Shown: positions 1 to 6,725, counted from the first letter of the stretch. The stretch is DNA of 9,707 nt from an uncultured beta proteobacterium (GCA_903835865.1 CAILON010000251.1:1-9707); one strand, 5' to 3'. The notes: generated by a model not told the origin, from the sequence alone. Numbers and translations are program-made.

Positions 1-19
1 GCAGTTACTGCTAGTGCGA

Positions 20-108
20 GCCCGAGTGGTGAAATCGGTAGACACAGCAGATTTAAAATCTGCCGACTCAAAAAAGTCGTGCCGGTTCGATTCCGGCCTC
101 GGGCACCA
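20..108 (+). tRNA. tRNA-Leu, anticodon UAA
   Basis: The acceptor stem pairs GCCCGAG (20-26) with CTCGGGC (98-104), followed by discriminator A105 and an encoded CCA (106-108). The anticodon stem GCAGA/TCTGC (47-51 and 59-63) encloses loop TTTAAAA, which puts anticodon TAA at 54-56; it reads UUA. The T arm is GCCGG-TTCGATT-CCGGC. The long variable arm (about 64-80, CGACT...AGTCG) is the class II form expected of leucine tRNAs. The preceding 19 bases show no recognisable tRNA end or promoter. No terminator hairpin is visible between it and the convergent flavin reductase gene 21 bp downstream. Confidence 0.97.
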
Positions 109-129
109 ATCGACAATCAGTGGACATAC

Positions 130-753
130 TTAACGAAGCGATGATGAGCCTACGGGTCTTTCTACTTCAAAGATATCGCTGCTACGCAAGTAAAACGATT
201 TACCGTGCATTCTTGCGACAAGCCCTAGCTTTTCCACTAAGACATAGCCTTTTTCCGCATCATAGAATTGATCATCAATATGGTAGTGAATCACATTGCC
301 AATCACGATATTCCTATCGTGCCCTATGTCTAGAATGTCAACGATTCGGCATTCCATATTAATGGGAGATTCCGCGATCCTTGGTGGCTTTACTTGTATT
401 GACGGCGCAGCTGTGAGACCAGAAAACTGCAACTCATCTTCGTTAGCCGGGAGAGGGCTTGCGCATAAACTCATTTTTTCCACGATATCTTCAGAGACCA
501 TGTTGACTACAAATTCTTTGGTGAGCCGCATATTGCGCACAGTATCTTTTGGGATGCCTGGACTTTTTGAGTCGATCCCCAAAACAACAATGGCTGGAGT
601 GCTCGCCATAATATTGAAAAAGCTAAATGGCGCAGCATTGACTCTGCCTTCTTCGTCCTGGGTGGTAACTAGGGCGATTGGGCGTGGAAGGATGCTGCTC
701 AGCAGCAGCTTATAGCGCTCTTTTTTATCGACAGTATTTAGATCTATATGCAT
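130..753 (-). CDS. Flavin reductase-like FMN-binding family protein
   Basis: This 207-residue cytoplasmic protein belongs to the flavin reductase-like (DIM6/NTAB) family, which has a split-barrel FMN-binding fold. The family signature is clear at residues 19-60: SSILPRPIALVTTQ, then GRVNAAPFSFFNIMASTPAIVVLGI. This is the segment that holds the FMN phosphate and isoalloxazine ring in relatives. Length is typical and there is no signal peptide or membrane segment. Family members are NAD(P)H:flavin oxidoreductases, flavoredoxins or reductase components of two-component monooxygenases; the substrate cannot be read from sequence. The start lies 24 bp after the stop of the Bug/TctC gene, so the two are probably co-transcribed. 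The ribosome-binding site is weak, with only a purine run (AAGAAGA) rather far upstream. No monooxygenase partner is present in the window. Confidence 0.88.
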   Translation of the reverse strand: MHIDLNTVDKKERYKLLLSSILPRPIALVTTQDEEGRVNAAPFSFFNIMASTPAIVVLGIDSKSPGIPKDTVRNMRLTKEFVVNMVSEDIVEKMSLCASPLPANEDELQFSGLTAAPSIQVKPPRIAESPINMECRIVDILDIGHDRNIVIGNVIHYHIDDQFYDAEKGYVLVEKLGLVARMHGKSFYLRSSDIFEVERPVGSSSLR

Positions 754-777
754 AGGTATTTGAGAATCATCTTCTTT

Positions 778-1770
778 TTAGTCTAGGGTAATACCAGCTT
801 TATTAATCACCACTTTCCAATCAGCAATCTCCGATTGAATTTGTTTATTCATTTGCGCTGGAGTGGTATGTACGGTGGTCCAACCTTGTTCAAGGAGCTT
901 AGCCTTGACATCAGGCATGGCAATAATTTTTCCAAGTTCCAGATTGATCTTATTGATTACTGCAGGGGGAGTGCCACTAGGTGCAAGAATTCCGTACCAA
1001 GAACTCACCTTAAAGCCTGGAACGCCCTGATCTTTAATTGGCTTAATGCCTGGAAGTGTTTCAAGGGGCTTATCGCCTGTTACCGCTATTGCGCGAAGTT
1101 TTCCCGATTTAATATATTGAATGGCCGCTGGAACTGTTGAAAAACTCATCTCAATATCGCCCGCTAACAAAGCGGTCGTTACAGGGGCGCCTCCACGATA
1201 GGGAACATGCACAATATCTACCCCGGTTAACTGGTTAAAGACTTCTAAAGAGAGGTGGCCAGTTGTCGCAATGCCTGATGATCCCGAGTGTAGTTTTCCA
1301 GGATTGGCTTTTGCATAGGCAATGAGCTCTTGGATATTCTTTACGGGAAGTTGGTTATTCACCACGACAACATTTTCGACGTTTACTAAGACATCGACTC
1401 CAGCAAAATCTTTTTCTGAGTCGTAGCTTACCTTCTTCATCACGCTTGGTAAGACTTCTACTGGGCCAACCGATCCCAGTAGTAGGGTGTAGCCATCTTT
1501 ATCGGCTCTTGCAACCTCTCCCGCAGCAATGACGCCACCACCGCCAGATTTATTATCAACAACAACGGTTTGCTTCCAGGCTTCTCCCAGTTTTTGGGCA
1601 AGAAGACGGGCTAGGATATCGGTGGCGCCCCCAGGTGCAAATGGACTAATAATCTTGATGGGTTTATTCGGATAAGTTGCTGCAGCATCTTGGGCCGCAC
1701 AAATAGAGCTGATGCCCAATAGCAGTCCTAGTGCAAGCAGGCGGGCTCCTTGCCGCTTAAATAGAATCAT
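778..1770 (-). CDS. Bug/TctC-family periplasmic solute-binding protein
   Basis: This 330-residue tripartite tricarboxylate transporter substrate-binding (Bug/TctC) protein is expected in the periplasm. The N terminus is a Sec signal peptide: basic MILFKRQGAR, hydrophobic LLALGLLLGISSI, and likely cleavage near CAAQ. The mature part opens with the family hallmark: YPNKPIKIISPFAPGGATDILAR, then a GGGGVIAAGEVARADKDGYTLL segment. A later segment, VDIVHVPYRGGAPVTTALLAGDI, is also typical. The VPYRG motif lines the ligand pocket in solved Bug proteins, which mostly bind carboxylates or amides through bound waters. The Cys in the signal peptide does not fit a lipobox because Ile is at -1. No TctA or TctB membrane subunit is nearby, as is common for orphan Bug proteins in Burkholderiales. 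The downstream flavin reductase is probably in the same transcript. The ligand is unknown. Confidence 0.93.
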   Translation of the reverse strand: MILFKRQGARLLALGLLLGISSICAAQDAAATYPNKPIKIISPFAPGGATDILARLLAQKLGEAWKQTVVVDNKSGGGGVIAAGEVARADKDGYTLLLGSVGPVEVLPSVMKKVSYDSEKDFAGVDVLVNVENVVVVNNQLPVKNIQELIAYAKANPGKLHSGSSGIATTGHLSLEVFNQLTGVDIVHVPYRGGAPVTTALLAGDIEMSFSTVPAAIQYIKSGKLRAIAVTGDKPLETLPGIKPIKDQGVPGFKVSSWYGILAPSGTPPAVINKINLELGKIIAMPDVKAKLLEQGWTTVHTTPAQMNKQIQSEIADWKVVINKAGITLD

Positions 1771-1836
1771 TTGGATTGTCTCGAAATCTTTTAGTTTTAT
1801 AGGATGCTACTGGGACAGTTTATAGGGAAATGGCGA

Positions 1837-1864
1837 TTGATGACTGAGGGTAAATTTATAAGAT
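1837..1864 (+). promoter_or_regulatory. Candidate sigma-70 promoter for the small secreted protein
   Basis: In the divergent gap, TTGATG (1837-1842) and TAAGAT (1859-1864) are separated by 16 bp on the plus strand, about 50 bp before the proposed start at 1917. Both boxes match the consensus only in part, and the gap also contains other AT-rich hexamers, so this is a weak prediction. I found no convincing -35/-10 pair for the divergent Bug/TctC gene. Confidence 0.25.
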
Positions 1865-1916
1865 CTCCAATAGATTGGGATAATCACGCTTTTACTTATG
1901 TGTTACTTTGCCGAAT

Positions 1917-2408
1917 ATGAATCTCCATCCCCATAAGCTTAGTCTGAGCAGTCTGTTTTTAATGCAGTTGCTCTTTACGGCCCCGGTCTTTGCACAAAGC
2001 GTTACATTTAACTGCACCAGGGTGGAGCGTGATTTCTCTGAGACTTATGAGTTGCAGGTTCAATCGGCTACTGGCAGTCAACCCGCTCAAAAAGGGAAGG
2101 TCTACTTAGACGGGCGGGACTTAGATCGCGTAGGTACTGATGGTAATCAGACCATTAAGAATGTTCTGATTACAAAAGATCGGGTTTCGTATTTGAGTGA
2201 TACCCATTTTGAAGCAGAAATATTGGAGGGCGTATCTTATCCACCGGGCTTTGTTACTTCGATAGTCATCATTGACCGAGCATCTGGCAAGCTTCGAAAG
2301 GTGGATACGATTGTAGGTGGGATTCTTGCCTCAAGTTTAGGCGAGGGAACCCACTCTTATGAGGAGCAGTGCGCTCCCCTTAAATACAGCAAAACAACGA
2401 TAGATTAA
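1917..2408 (+). CDS. Small secreted protein of unknown function
   Basis: I do not recognise the family. From the ATG at 1917 it encodes 163 residues. A TTG at 1908 would add three residues, but neither start has a clear Shine-Dalgarno sequence, so ATG is preferred. Residues 1-26 form a Sec signal peptide (His/Lys-containing start, hydrophobic SLSSLFLMQLLFTAPVFA, cleavage at VFA-QS), so the product is exported, probably to the periplasm. The mature part is about 137 residues, polar and probably beta-rich. It has just two cysteines, C33 and C152, near its two ends, which could form one disulfide after export. There is no membrane anchor or lipobox. It is transcribed divergently from the Bug/TctC gene and convergently with exbD; its TAA (2406-2408) overlaps the exbD stop. 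The reading frame is intact and uses codons like its neighbours, so it looks real. Confidence 0.75.
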   Translation: MNLHPHKLSLSSLFLMQLLFTAPVFAQSVTFNCTRVERDFSETYELQVQSATGSQPAQKGKVYLDGRDLDRVGTDGNQTIKNVLITKDRVSYLSDTHFEAEILEGVSYPPGFVTSIVIIDRASGKLRKVDTIVGGILASSLGEGTHSYEEQCAPLKYSKTTID

Positions 2409-2818
2409 TTGGGTTCAGTAACAAACCCGAGCTTGGTTAAGCCAGCCCGACGAGAGGCAGCAAGAACTTGCGCTACATATTCGTACTTGACTGATTTGTC
2501 TGCTCGCAGATTGATTTCAGGTTGTGGTTCTTTTTGAGCTGCTTTTTCTGCATAGCCATCAAACGTTTTGAGATCAATCGCTGTGCTATTCCAGAAAATT
2601 TGACCAGTGGCATCAATGGAGAGCTGCACTGATTCAGGCTTTACTTCATTACGTACACTATTGGCCTTAGGCAGCTCTACTTTGACTGCCTGCTGAATCA
2701 CGGGCAAAGTAATGATGAAGATAATCAAGAGCACCAACATGACATCCACCATTGGTGTCATATTGATTTCAGCCATGATGCTGTCTTCATTCTGATCATT
2801 CGGTAGATTAAACGACAT
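2405..2818 (-). CDS. exbD: Biopolymer transport protein ExbD
   Basis: This 137-residue inner-membrane protein is the small subunit of the ExbB-ExbD proton channel, which passes proton-motive force to TonB. It has a short cytoplasmic N terminus, one membrane helix at about 23-43 and a periplasmic domain. The segment MAEINMTPMVDVMLVLLIIF contains the essential membrane Asp at position 25, the same number as in E. coli ExbD. The periplasmic part keeps the family's INLRADKSVKYEYVAQVLAASRRAGLTKLGFVTEP pattern (bacterial flagellar/Tol-type: D-K-x-V-x-Y). A good ribosome-binding site (GGAGA, about 7 nt before ATG) lies across the end of exbB, with only 2 bp between the genes. Its TAA shares bases with the TAA of the convergent secreted-protein gene. 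TolR is a related alternative, but the adjacent tonB and absence of tolA/tolB favour ExbD. Confidence 0.93.
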   Translation of the reverse strand: MSFNLPNDQNEDSIMAEINMTPMVDVMLVLLIIFIITLPVIQQAVKVELPKANSVRNEVKPESVQLSIDATGQIFWNSTAIDLKTFDGYAEKAAQKEPQPEINLRADKSVKYEYVAQVLAASRRAGLTKLGFVTEPN

Positions 2819-2820
2819 AC

Positions 2821-3513
2821 TTATTCTCCGGATTGAACGCGTGCACCAGTGACAAAATATGCCAGCAGGTCATTACCAAAGCGATTGAGATCGGCAACGA
2901 GTAATTTGTTAGCACGGTTAATGGCATTAAAGCCAAGCACTGCAGGAATAGCGACCGCTAAACCTAAGGCAGTCATGATGAGGGCTTCACCGATTGGGCC
3001 GGCAACTTGATCAATTTGAGCGCTACCAGAGGTGCTGATAGCTATGAGTGCATGGTAAATGCCCCATACCGTTCCAAACAATCCAATGAAGGGAGCAGTG
3101 GCACCAGTGGATCCTAAAAAGGTAAGTCCTTTTTGAAGTTTGGCAGCGACGCCATCAATACTGTTTTTAATACTTCTAGCCATCCACTCAGAATAATTCA
3201 GTGTTTGCAATAATTCACGATGGTTAGTAGCTTGGCTTTGGTGATGATGTGATGACTCAATCGAGGCTTTGGCTATTTGATAGTAAGGATTGTTTGAGGT
3301 GTCGCTAAACCCTTCAATACCTTGCTCGAAAGAAGTTGCGTGCCAGAATTTTTCGAGCTCTGGGCTTAGTTTACGCAAATTACGTAAGTCCCAAAAACGG
3401 GTAAGTAAGATCACCCAGGTCACTATCGAACTAGCGACTAGAGCAAGCGCAACAAAACGAGTGATGGCATCGCCTTCAAGCCAAAGATTTGCTAAGCCAA
3501 ATGGTGTATTCAT
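2821..3513 (-). CDS. exbB: Biopolymer transport protein ExbB (MotA/TolQ/ExbB family)
   Basis: This 230-residue protein is the multi-spanning subunit that forms the pentameric channel around ExbD. Three membrane helices are visible: about 17-38, 131-157 and 172-195, with a cytoplasmic loop of some 90 residues between the first two. The family core is intact: GSTGATAPFIGLFGTVWGIYHAL (134-156) and GPIGEALIMTALGLAVAIPAV (172-192). T148, E176 and T181 fall at the same numbers as the functionally important channel residues known in E. coli ExbB. The gene starts 5 bp after tonB stops and ends 2 bp before exbD. TolQ is the closest alternative; placement between tonB and exbD argues for ExbB. Confidence 0.94.
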   Translation of the reverse strand: MNTPFGLANLWLEGDAITRFVALALVASSIVTWVILLTRFWDLRNLRKLSPELEKFWHATSFEQGIEGFSDTSNNPYYQIAKASIESSHHHQSQATNHRELLQTLNYSEWMARSIKNSIDGVAAKLQKGLTFLGSTGATAPFIGLFGTVWGIYHALIAISTSGSAQIDQVAGPIGEALIMTALGLAVAIPAVLGFNAINRANKLLVADLNRFGNDLLAYFVTGARVQSGE

Positions 3514-3518
3514 AATGA

Positions 3519-4211
3519 TTAACTCTTTAAATTAAATCTAATTGCAAGGTTAGTAGAAATTCTGGCGGGAGACCCATTTACCAAGAACGGTTTAAAGCGA
3601 TAACGTTTGCCAATCTCAGTTGCAGCGCGATCTAGTCTAGGGTAGGCGCTCGATCTGAGCATTGCCACCTCTTCAACCACACCGGTTTCATCAATAATCA
3701 GTTTCACAACCACTTCACCTTGCTCTCCGGACCGCTTTGAAAACGAGGGGTAATAGGCATCTGCATCAGGCTGATAGACGACGATTAGTTTACCAATGTC
3801 GGTCTGAATGGGGGTGCCGCTTGCGCCGCCGGCAGTGGCAGGGGCGACACTCGCATTAGGAAGGGTGGATTCACTCTTATTTTGTGGGCTGGCTTGTGGT
3901 GATTGGGTCTGTTGCTGTGGTTGGACGGGTGCTGGCTTCTCAGCAGATTTTTCATCTACTGTTTTATTTTTTTGCTCTGGCTTAGGTTTTGGTGGTGGCG
4001 GTGCTGGGGGCTGCTGACTTTTGTTAGCAGTATCGGGACTAACAAGATTTGCCATAACGCGCACGTCATCATCGGTTTTTGTCGGACTTGAATTCCAGTG
4101 TAAAAATTCGAGCGCGGGTAATGCGTGTAAGAGCACCACAATCGTAATAATGATCCGCTCTGTTTTATTAAACGGAAGATGGGCGTCAAGCTTTTGCAAG
4201 AAAGTGCTCAT
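3519..4211 (-). CDS. tonB: Energy transducer TonB
   Basis: This 230-residue inner-membrane protein spans the periplasm and drives TonB-dependent outer-membrane receptors. It has a cytoplasmic N terminus (1-19), one membrane anchor (about 20-37), and a Pro/Lys/Gln-rich periplasmic linker (about 67-112, including PPAPPPPKPKPEQK). Its TonB C-terminal domain (about 140-230) has the motif YYPSFSKRSGEQGEVVVKLIID at 153-174 and RFKPFLVNG at 205-213. The anchor keeps a His (H29), the residue needed for coupling in E. coli TonB (H20), but the Ser four residues before it is Val here. Its ATG overlaps the racemase stop in an ATGA, so translation of the two is probably coupled. No receptor or iron-uptake gene is in the window, and I saw no Fur box in the reading frame upstream. 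Confidence 0.93.
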   Translation of the reverse strand: MSTFLQKLDAHLPFNKTERIIITIVVLLHALPALEFLHWNSSPTKTDDDVRVMANLVSPDTANKSQQPPAPPPPKPKPEQKNKTVDEKSAEKPAPVQPQQQTQSPQASPQNKSESTLPNASVAPATAGGASGTPIQTDIGKLIVVYQPDADAYYPSFSKRSGEQGEVVVKLIIDETGVVEEVAMLRSSAYPRLDRAATEIGKRYRFKPFLVNGSPARISTNLAIRFNLKS

Positions 4212-5014
4212 CGGATGCTACTCAAGAGTTTTGCTTGGACTTTATGCGATGACATATCGCTCGCCATTAATTCATTGGCCATACTCAAGAGACTGAGCTC
4301 ATCCTTGCTGCTCATGAAGGTGAGGGTAAAAGATTGAGCGGCTCGCGAAGATTTCCCTGGTATCTCTAGTTGCCTCTTGAGTTGTCGCACAACCGCTTCA
4401 CTGGTATCGATAAGGTTAATAGACTCACCGAGGAGATTGCGAATCGCTTTGCGTAAAAAAGGGTAGTGGGTGCAACCCAAAACCAGAGTATCTGCCCCTG
4501 CATCTTGTATAGCCTCAAGATGTTTGGCAAGCAATTCCAGAGTTTCTGGGCTATCGGCTTTACCCGCCTCAATCAATGGCACTAAACCAGCGCCTGCTTG
4601 CTTGATGAACTGACAGTGACTCGGAAGCGTAGCTAAAAGCGCATTGAACTTATCGCTCTTTAAAGTAGCTTCTGTTGCTAAGACGCCTACGATGCCATTT
4701 TGGGTTTGCATCGCTGCGGGTTTAATCCCAGGCTCTACACCGATCACGGGAATGGCTAAAGATTCTCGTATCTGTTGGATCGCTTGTGCCGTTGCTGTAT
4801 TGCAAGCTACCACGATGGCATCACAACCCGCATTTAATAACTGCGTACATAAGGCAAGACTGCGAGCGGCGATCCACTCGCTAGATTTTTCGCCATAGGG
4901 CGCATTTGCTGAATCAGCGAGGTAGATGTAGTCGTTTTGGGGAAGCTGGCGCAGAGCTTCATCCAGAATAGATAAACCCCCAACGCCAGAATCAAATACG
5001 CCAATAAGTGCCAA
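4208..5014 (-). CDS. murI: Glutamate racemase
   Basis: This cytoplasmic, cofactor-independent racemase makes D-glutamate for peptidoglycan. The proposed start is TTG at 5014 (268 residues), because the family begins almost directly with IGVFDSGVGGLS. The first ATG in frame (5080) would add 22 residues that lie inside the end of the fumarase gene and do not resemble a MurI N terminus. With the TTG start, the catalytic cysteines are C71 (VVACNTATA) and C181 (LGCTHYPF), with the proton-shuttling Asp in FDSG near residue 8 and His183 next to the second Cys. LADSANAPYGEKS is also characteristic. All active-site motifs are present. Fumarase stops 23 bp upstream, and the TGA overlaps the tonB ATG by 4 bp. 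The ribosome-binding site is weak. Confidence 0.95.
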   Translation of the reverse strand: MALIGVFDSGVGGLSILDEALRQLPQNDYIYLADSANAPYGEKSSEWIAARSLALCTQLLNAGCDAIVVACNTATAQAIQQIRESLAIPVIGVEPGIKPAAMQTQNGIVGVLATEATLKSDKFNALLATLPSHCQFIKQAGAGLVPLIEAGKADSPETLELLAKHLEAIQDAGADTLVLGCTHYPFLRKAIRNLLGESINLIDTSEAVVRQLKRQLEIPGKSSRAAQSFTLTFMSSKDELSLLSMANELMASDMSSHKVQAKLLSSIR

Positions 5015-5037
5015 TGTTAACTTTGTATATAAACGAG

Positions 5038-6561
5038 TTAGGCAATCACAACGGGAATGCCAGCAATCTTGGCTTGCCAATCACGAGGACCTTCATGATG
5101 CATGGAGATACCTTGAGAGTTGACTGCTACGGTCACAGGCATATCTTTCACATCAAACTCATAAATGGCTTCCATCCCTAAGTCAGCAAAGCCAACTATT
5201 TTGGATGACTGAATTGCCTTAGATACGAGGTAAGCTGCGCCACCCACTGCCATGAGGTAGGCCGACTTATGTTTTTTGATTGCCTCGATTGCTTCTGGGC
5301 CACGCTCAGCTTTACCAATCATTGAAATTAAGCCAGTCTTTGACAGCATCATTTCGGTGAACTTATCCATACGTGTCGAAGTAGTGGGGCCTGCAGGTCC
5401 AACTACTTCATCGCGCACTGGATCGACTGGTCCAACGTAATAAATGACGCGATTTTTAAAGCTCACTGGCAGTTCTTCACCTTTGGCGAGCATATCTTGA
5501 ATACGCTTATGAGCAGCATCACGACCAGTTAAGATTTTTCCGTTGAGCAGCAGTGTCTCGCCCGGTTTCCAGCTAGCCACTTCCTCAGGAGTCAGGGTAT
5601 CTAAGTTAACGCGTTTGGACTTATTCACATCAGCAGTCCAAGTGACATCTGGCCAATCAGATAATGAAGGCGCTTCTAATTTTGCTGGACCATCTCCATG
5701 TAAATGAAAGTGAATATGACGGGTAGCTGCGCAATTTGGAATCATGGCAACGGGTAAGGAAGCAGCATGCGTTGGATATTCCATGATCTTGACATCCAAT
5801 ACCGTTGCGAGACCGCCTAAACCTTGGGCGCCAATACCCAACTTATTTACTTTGTCATAGATCTCTAAGCGCAATTCTTCAGCGCGTGTCTTCGGTCCGC
5901 GAGCAATCAGTTCCTGAATGTCTACAGGACCCATTAAAGACTCCTTAGCCATCAACATGGCTTTTTCTGGGGTTCCGCCAATGCCAATCCCCAAAATGCC
6001 AGGAGGGCACCAACCTGCGCCCATGGTGGGAACAGTTTTGAGAACCCAATCCACGACTGAGTCAGATGGGTTGAGCATCACCATCTTGGCTTTATTTTCT
6101 GAGCCACCACCCTTGGCGGCGCAAATCACTTCAACATCATCACCAGGGACGATTTCATAATGAATAACAGCAGGGGTGTTGTCGCCGGTATTCTTGCGTT
6201 TTCCTGCTGGGTCCGATAAAACAGAGGCGCGCAGCATGTTATCTGGATTCAAATAAGCGCGACGTACCCCTTCATTCACCATGTCGGTAACGCTCATTGT
6301 GGCATCTGGCCACTGAACATTCATACCAATTTTGAGGAAAACGACTGCAATGCCGGTGTCCTGGCAGAGTGGGCGATGACCTTCGGCACACATTCGGCTA
6401 TTAGTCAGAATTTGGGCAATGGCATCTTTGGCGCCATGACCTTCTTCAAGCTCATATGCCTTACCCATAGCAGTAATGAAATCCTTAGGGTGATAGTAAG
6501 AGATGAACTGAAAGGCGTCCGCTACGCTTTGAATGAGGTCGTTTTGTTTGATATTTGTCAT
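5038..6561 (-). CDS. Class I (iron-sulfur) fumarate hydratase
   Basis: This 507-residue single-chain class I fumarase interconverts fumarate and malate in the TCA cycle using a [4Fe-4S] cluster. The alpha-type region (about 1-290) carries three cysteines in cluster-ligand contexts: C66 in PLCQDTG, C185 in GWCPPG and C277 in PNCAATRHIHFHL. The beta-type swivel domain (about 325-507) has GKILTGRDAAHKR (341-353) and GPAGPTTSTRMDKF (388-401). It fuses the two parts that are separate subunits in archaeal-type enzymes and in L-tartrate dehydratase TtdAB. A tartrate or mesaconate dehydratase role is possible within this family, but the fused form next to an acetate-activating gene fits fumarase. The ATG at 6561 has no strong Shine-Dalgarno sequence. 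The gene heads the minus-strand series leading to murI, tonB, exbB and exbD. Such enzymes are normally sensitive to oxygen and superoxide. Confidence 0.94.
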   Translation of the reverse strand: MTNIKQNDLIQSVADAFQFISYYHPKDFITAMGKAYELEEGHGAKDAIAQILTNSRMCAEGHRPLCQDTGIAVVFLKIGMNVQWPDATMSVTDMVNEGVRRAYLNPDNMLRASVLSDPAGKRKNTGDNTPAVIHYEIVPGDDVEVICAAKGGGSENKAKMVMLNPSDSVVDWVLKTVPTMGAGWCPPGILGIGIGGTPEKAMLMAKESLMGPVDIQELIARGPKTRAEELRLEIYDKVNKLGIGAQGLGGLATVLDVKIMEYPTHAASLPVAMIPNCAATRHIHFHLHGDGPAKLEAPSLSDWPDVTWTADVNKSKRVNLDTLTPEEVASWKPGETLLLNGKILTGRDAAHKRIQDMLAKGEELPVSFKNRVIYYVGPVDPVRDEVVGPAGPTTSTRMDKFTEMMLSKTGLISMIGKAERGPEAIEAIKKHKSAYLMAVGGAAYLVSKAIQSSKIVGFADLGMEAIYEFDVKDMPVTVAVNSQGISMHHEGPRDWQAKIAGIPVVIA

Positions 6562-6581
6562 AGTTTTTAGTTAATTTGTAA

Positions 6582-6607
6582 GGTTTGCCCTATTTTAAGG
6601 GTTTGCC
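6582..6607. repeat. Pair of GGTTTGCC direct repeats upstream of fumarase
   Basis: GGTTTGCC occurs at 6582-6589 and again at 6600-6607, 18 bp start to start, close to two turns of the helix. A related inverted half (GCAAATCCC, 6613-6621) follows and could pair imperfectly with the second copy. The repeats lie 21-46 bp upstream of the fumarase start, either in its leader or around its promoter. They may be a regulator site or chance. Confidence 0.35.
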
Positions 6608-6649
6608 ATAGAGCAAATCCCCAGTGTTTTCACTTATCTTCTAAGGTCT

Positions 6650-6668
6650 TGATGGTCTAAAACCATCA
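6650..6668. promoter_or_regulatory. 19-bp palindrome in the divergent fum/acs gap, possible operator
   Basis: TGATGGT (6650-6656) and ACCATCA (6662-6668) form a perfect 7-bp inverted repeat around a 5-bp centre, CTAAA. It sits 57 bp before the acetyl-CoA synthetase start and 88 bp before the fumarase start. No gene ends here on either strand, so a terminator role is unlikely and an operator for a dimeric regulator is the more natural reading. Which regulator binds is unknown. Confidence 0.4.
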
Positions 6669-6725
6669 TTTTGCGACATTTTGGCAAAAAAAGATCATTG
6701 ATTATTTGATAGAGGGCTGTGAAGC

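Noticed and set aside
296..715. 139-codon plus-strand open frame
   Set aside because: It lies entirely opposite the flavin reductase gene, whose family motifs are clear; the plus-strand translation has no recognisable pattern.
1898..1936. 12-codon frame ATGTGT...TAA overlapping the start of the secreted protein
   Set aside because: It could be a leader peptide, but it has no ribosome-binding site or notable residue composition; most likely chance.
3808..4091. Gly/Cys/Trp-rich plus-strand open frames
   Set aside because: Antisense of the proline-rich TonB linker: CCN proline codons read in reverse give Gly and Trp. Not a real protein.
5015..5080. Upstream ATG extension of murI
   Set aside because: The 22 added residues overlap the fumarase 3' end and do not fit the MurI N terminus; treated as non-coding in that frame.
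6671..6706. Possible acs promoter (TTGCGA or TTGGCA with GATTAT)
   Set aside because: Spacings of 23 and 13 bp do not fit a sigma-70 promoter, and no GG-N10-GC sigma-54 signature is present.
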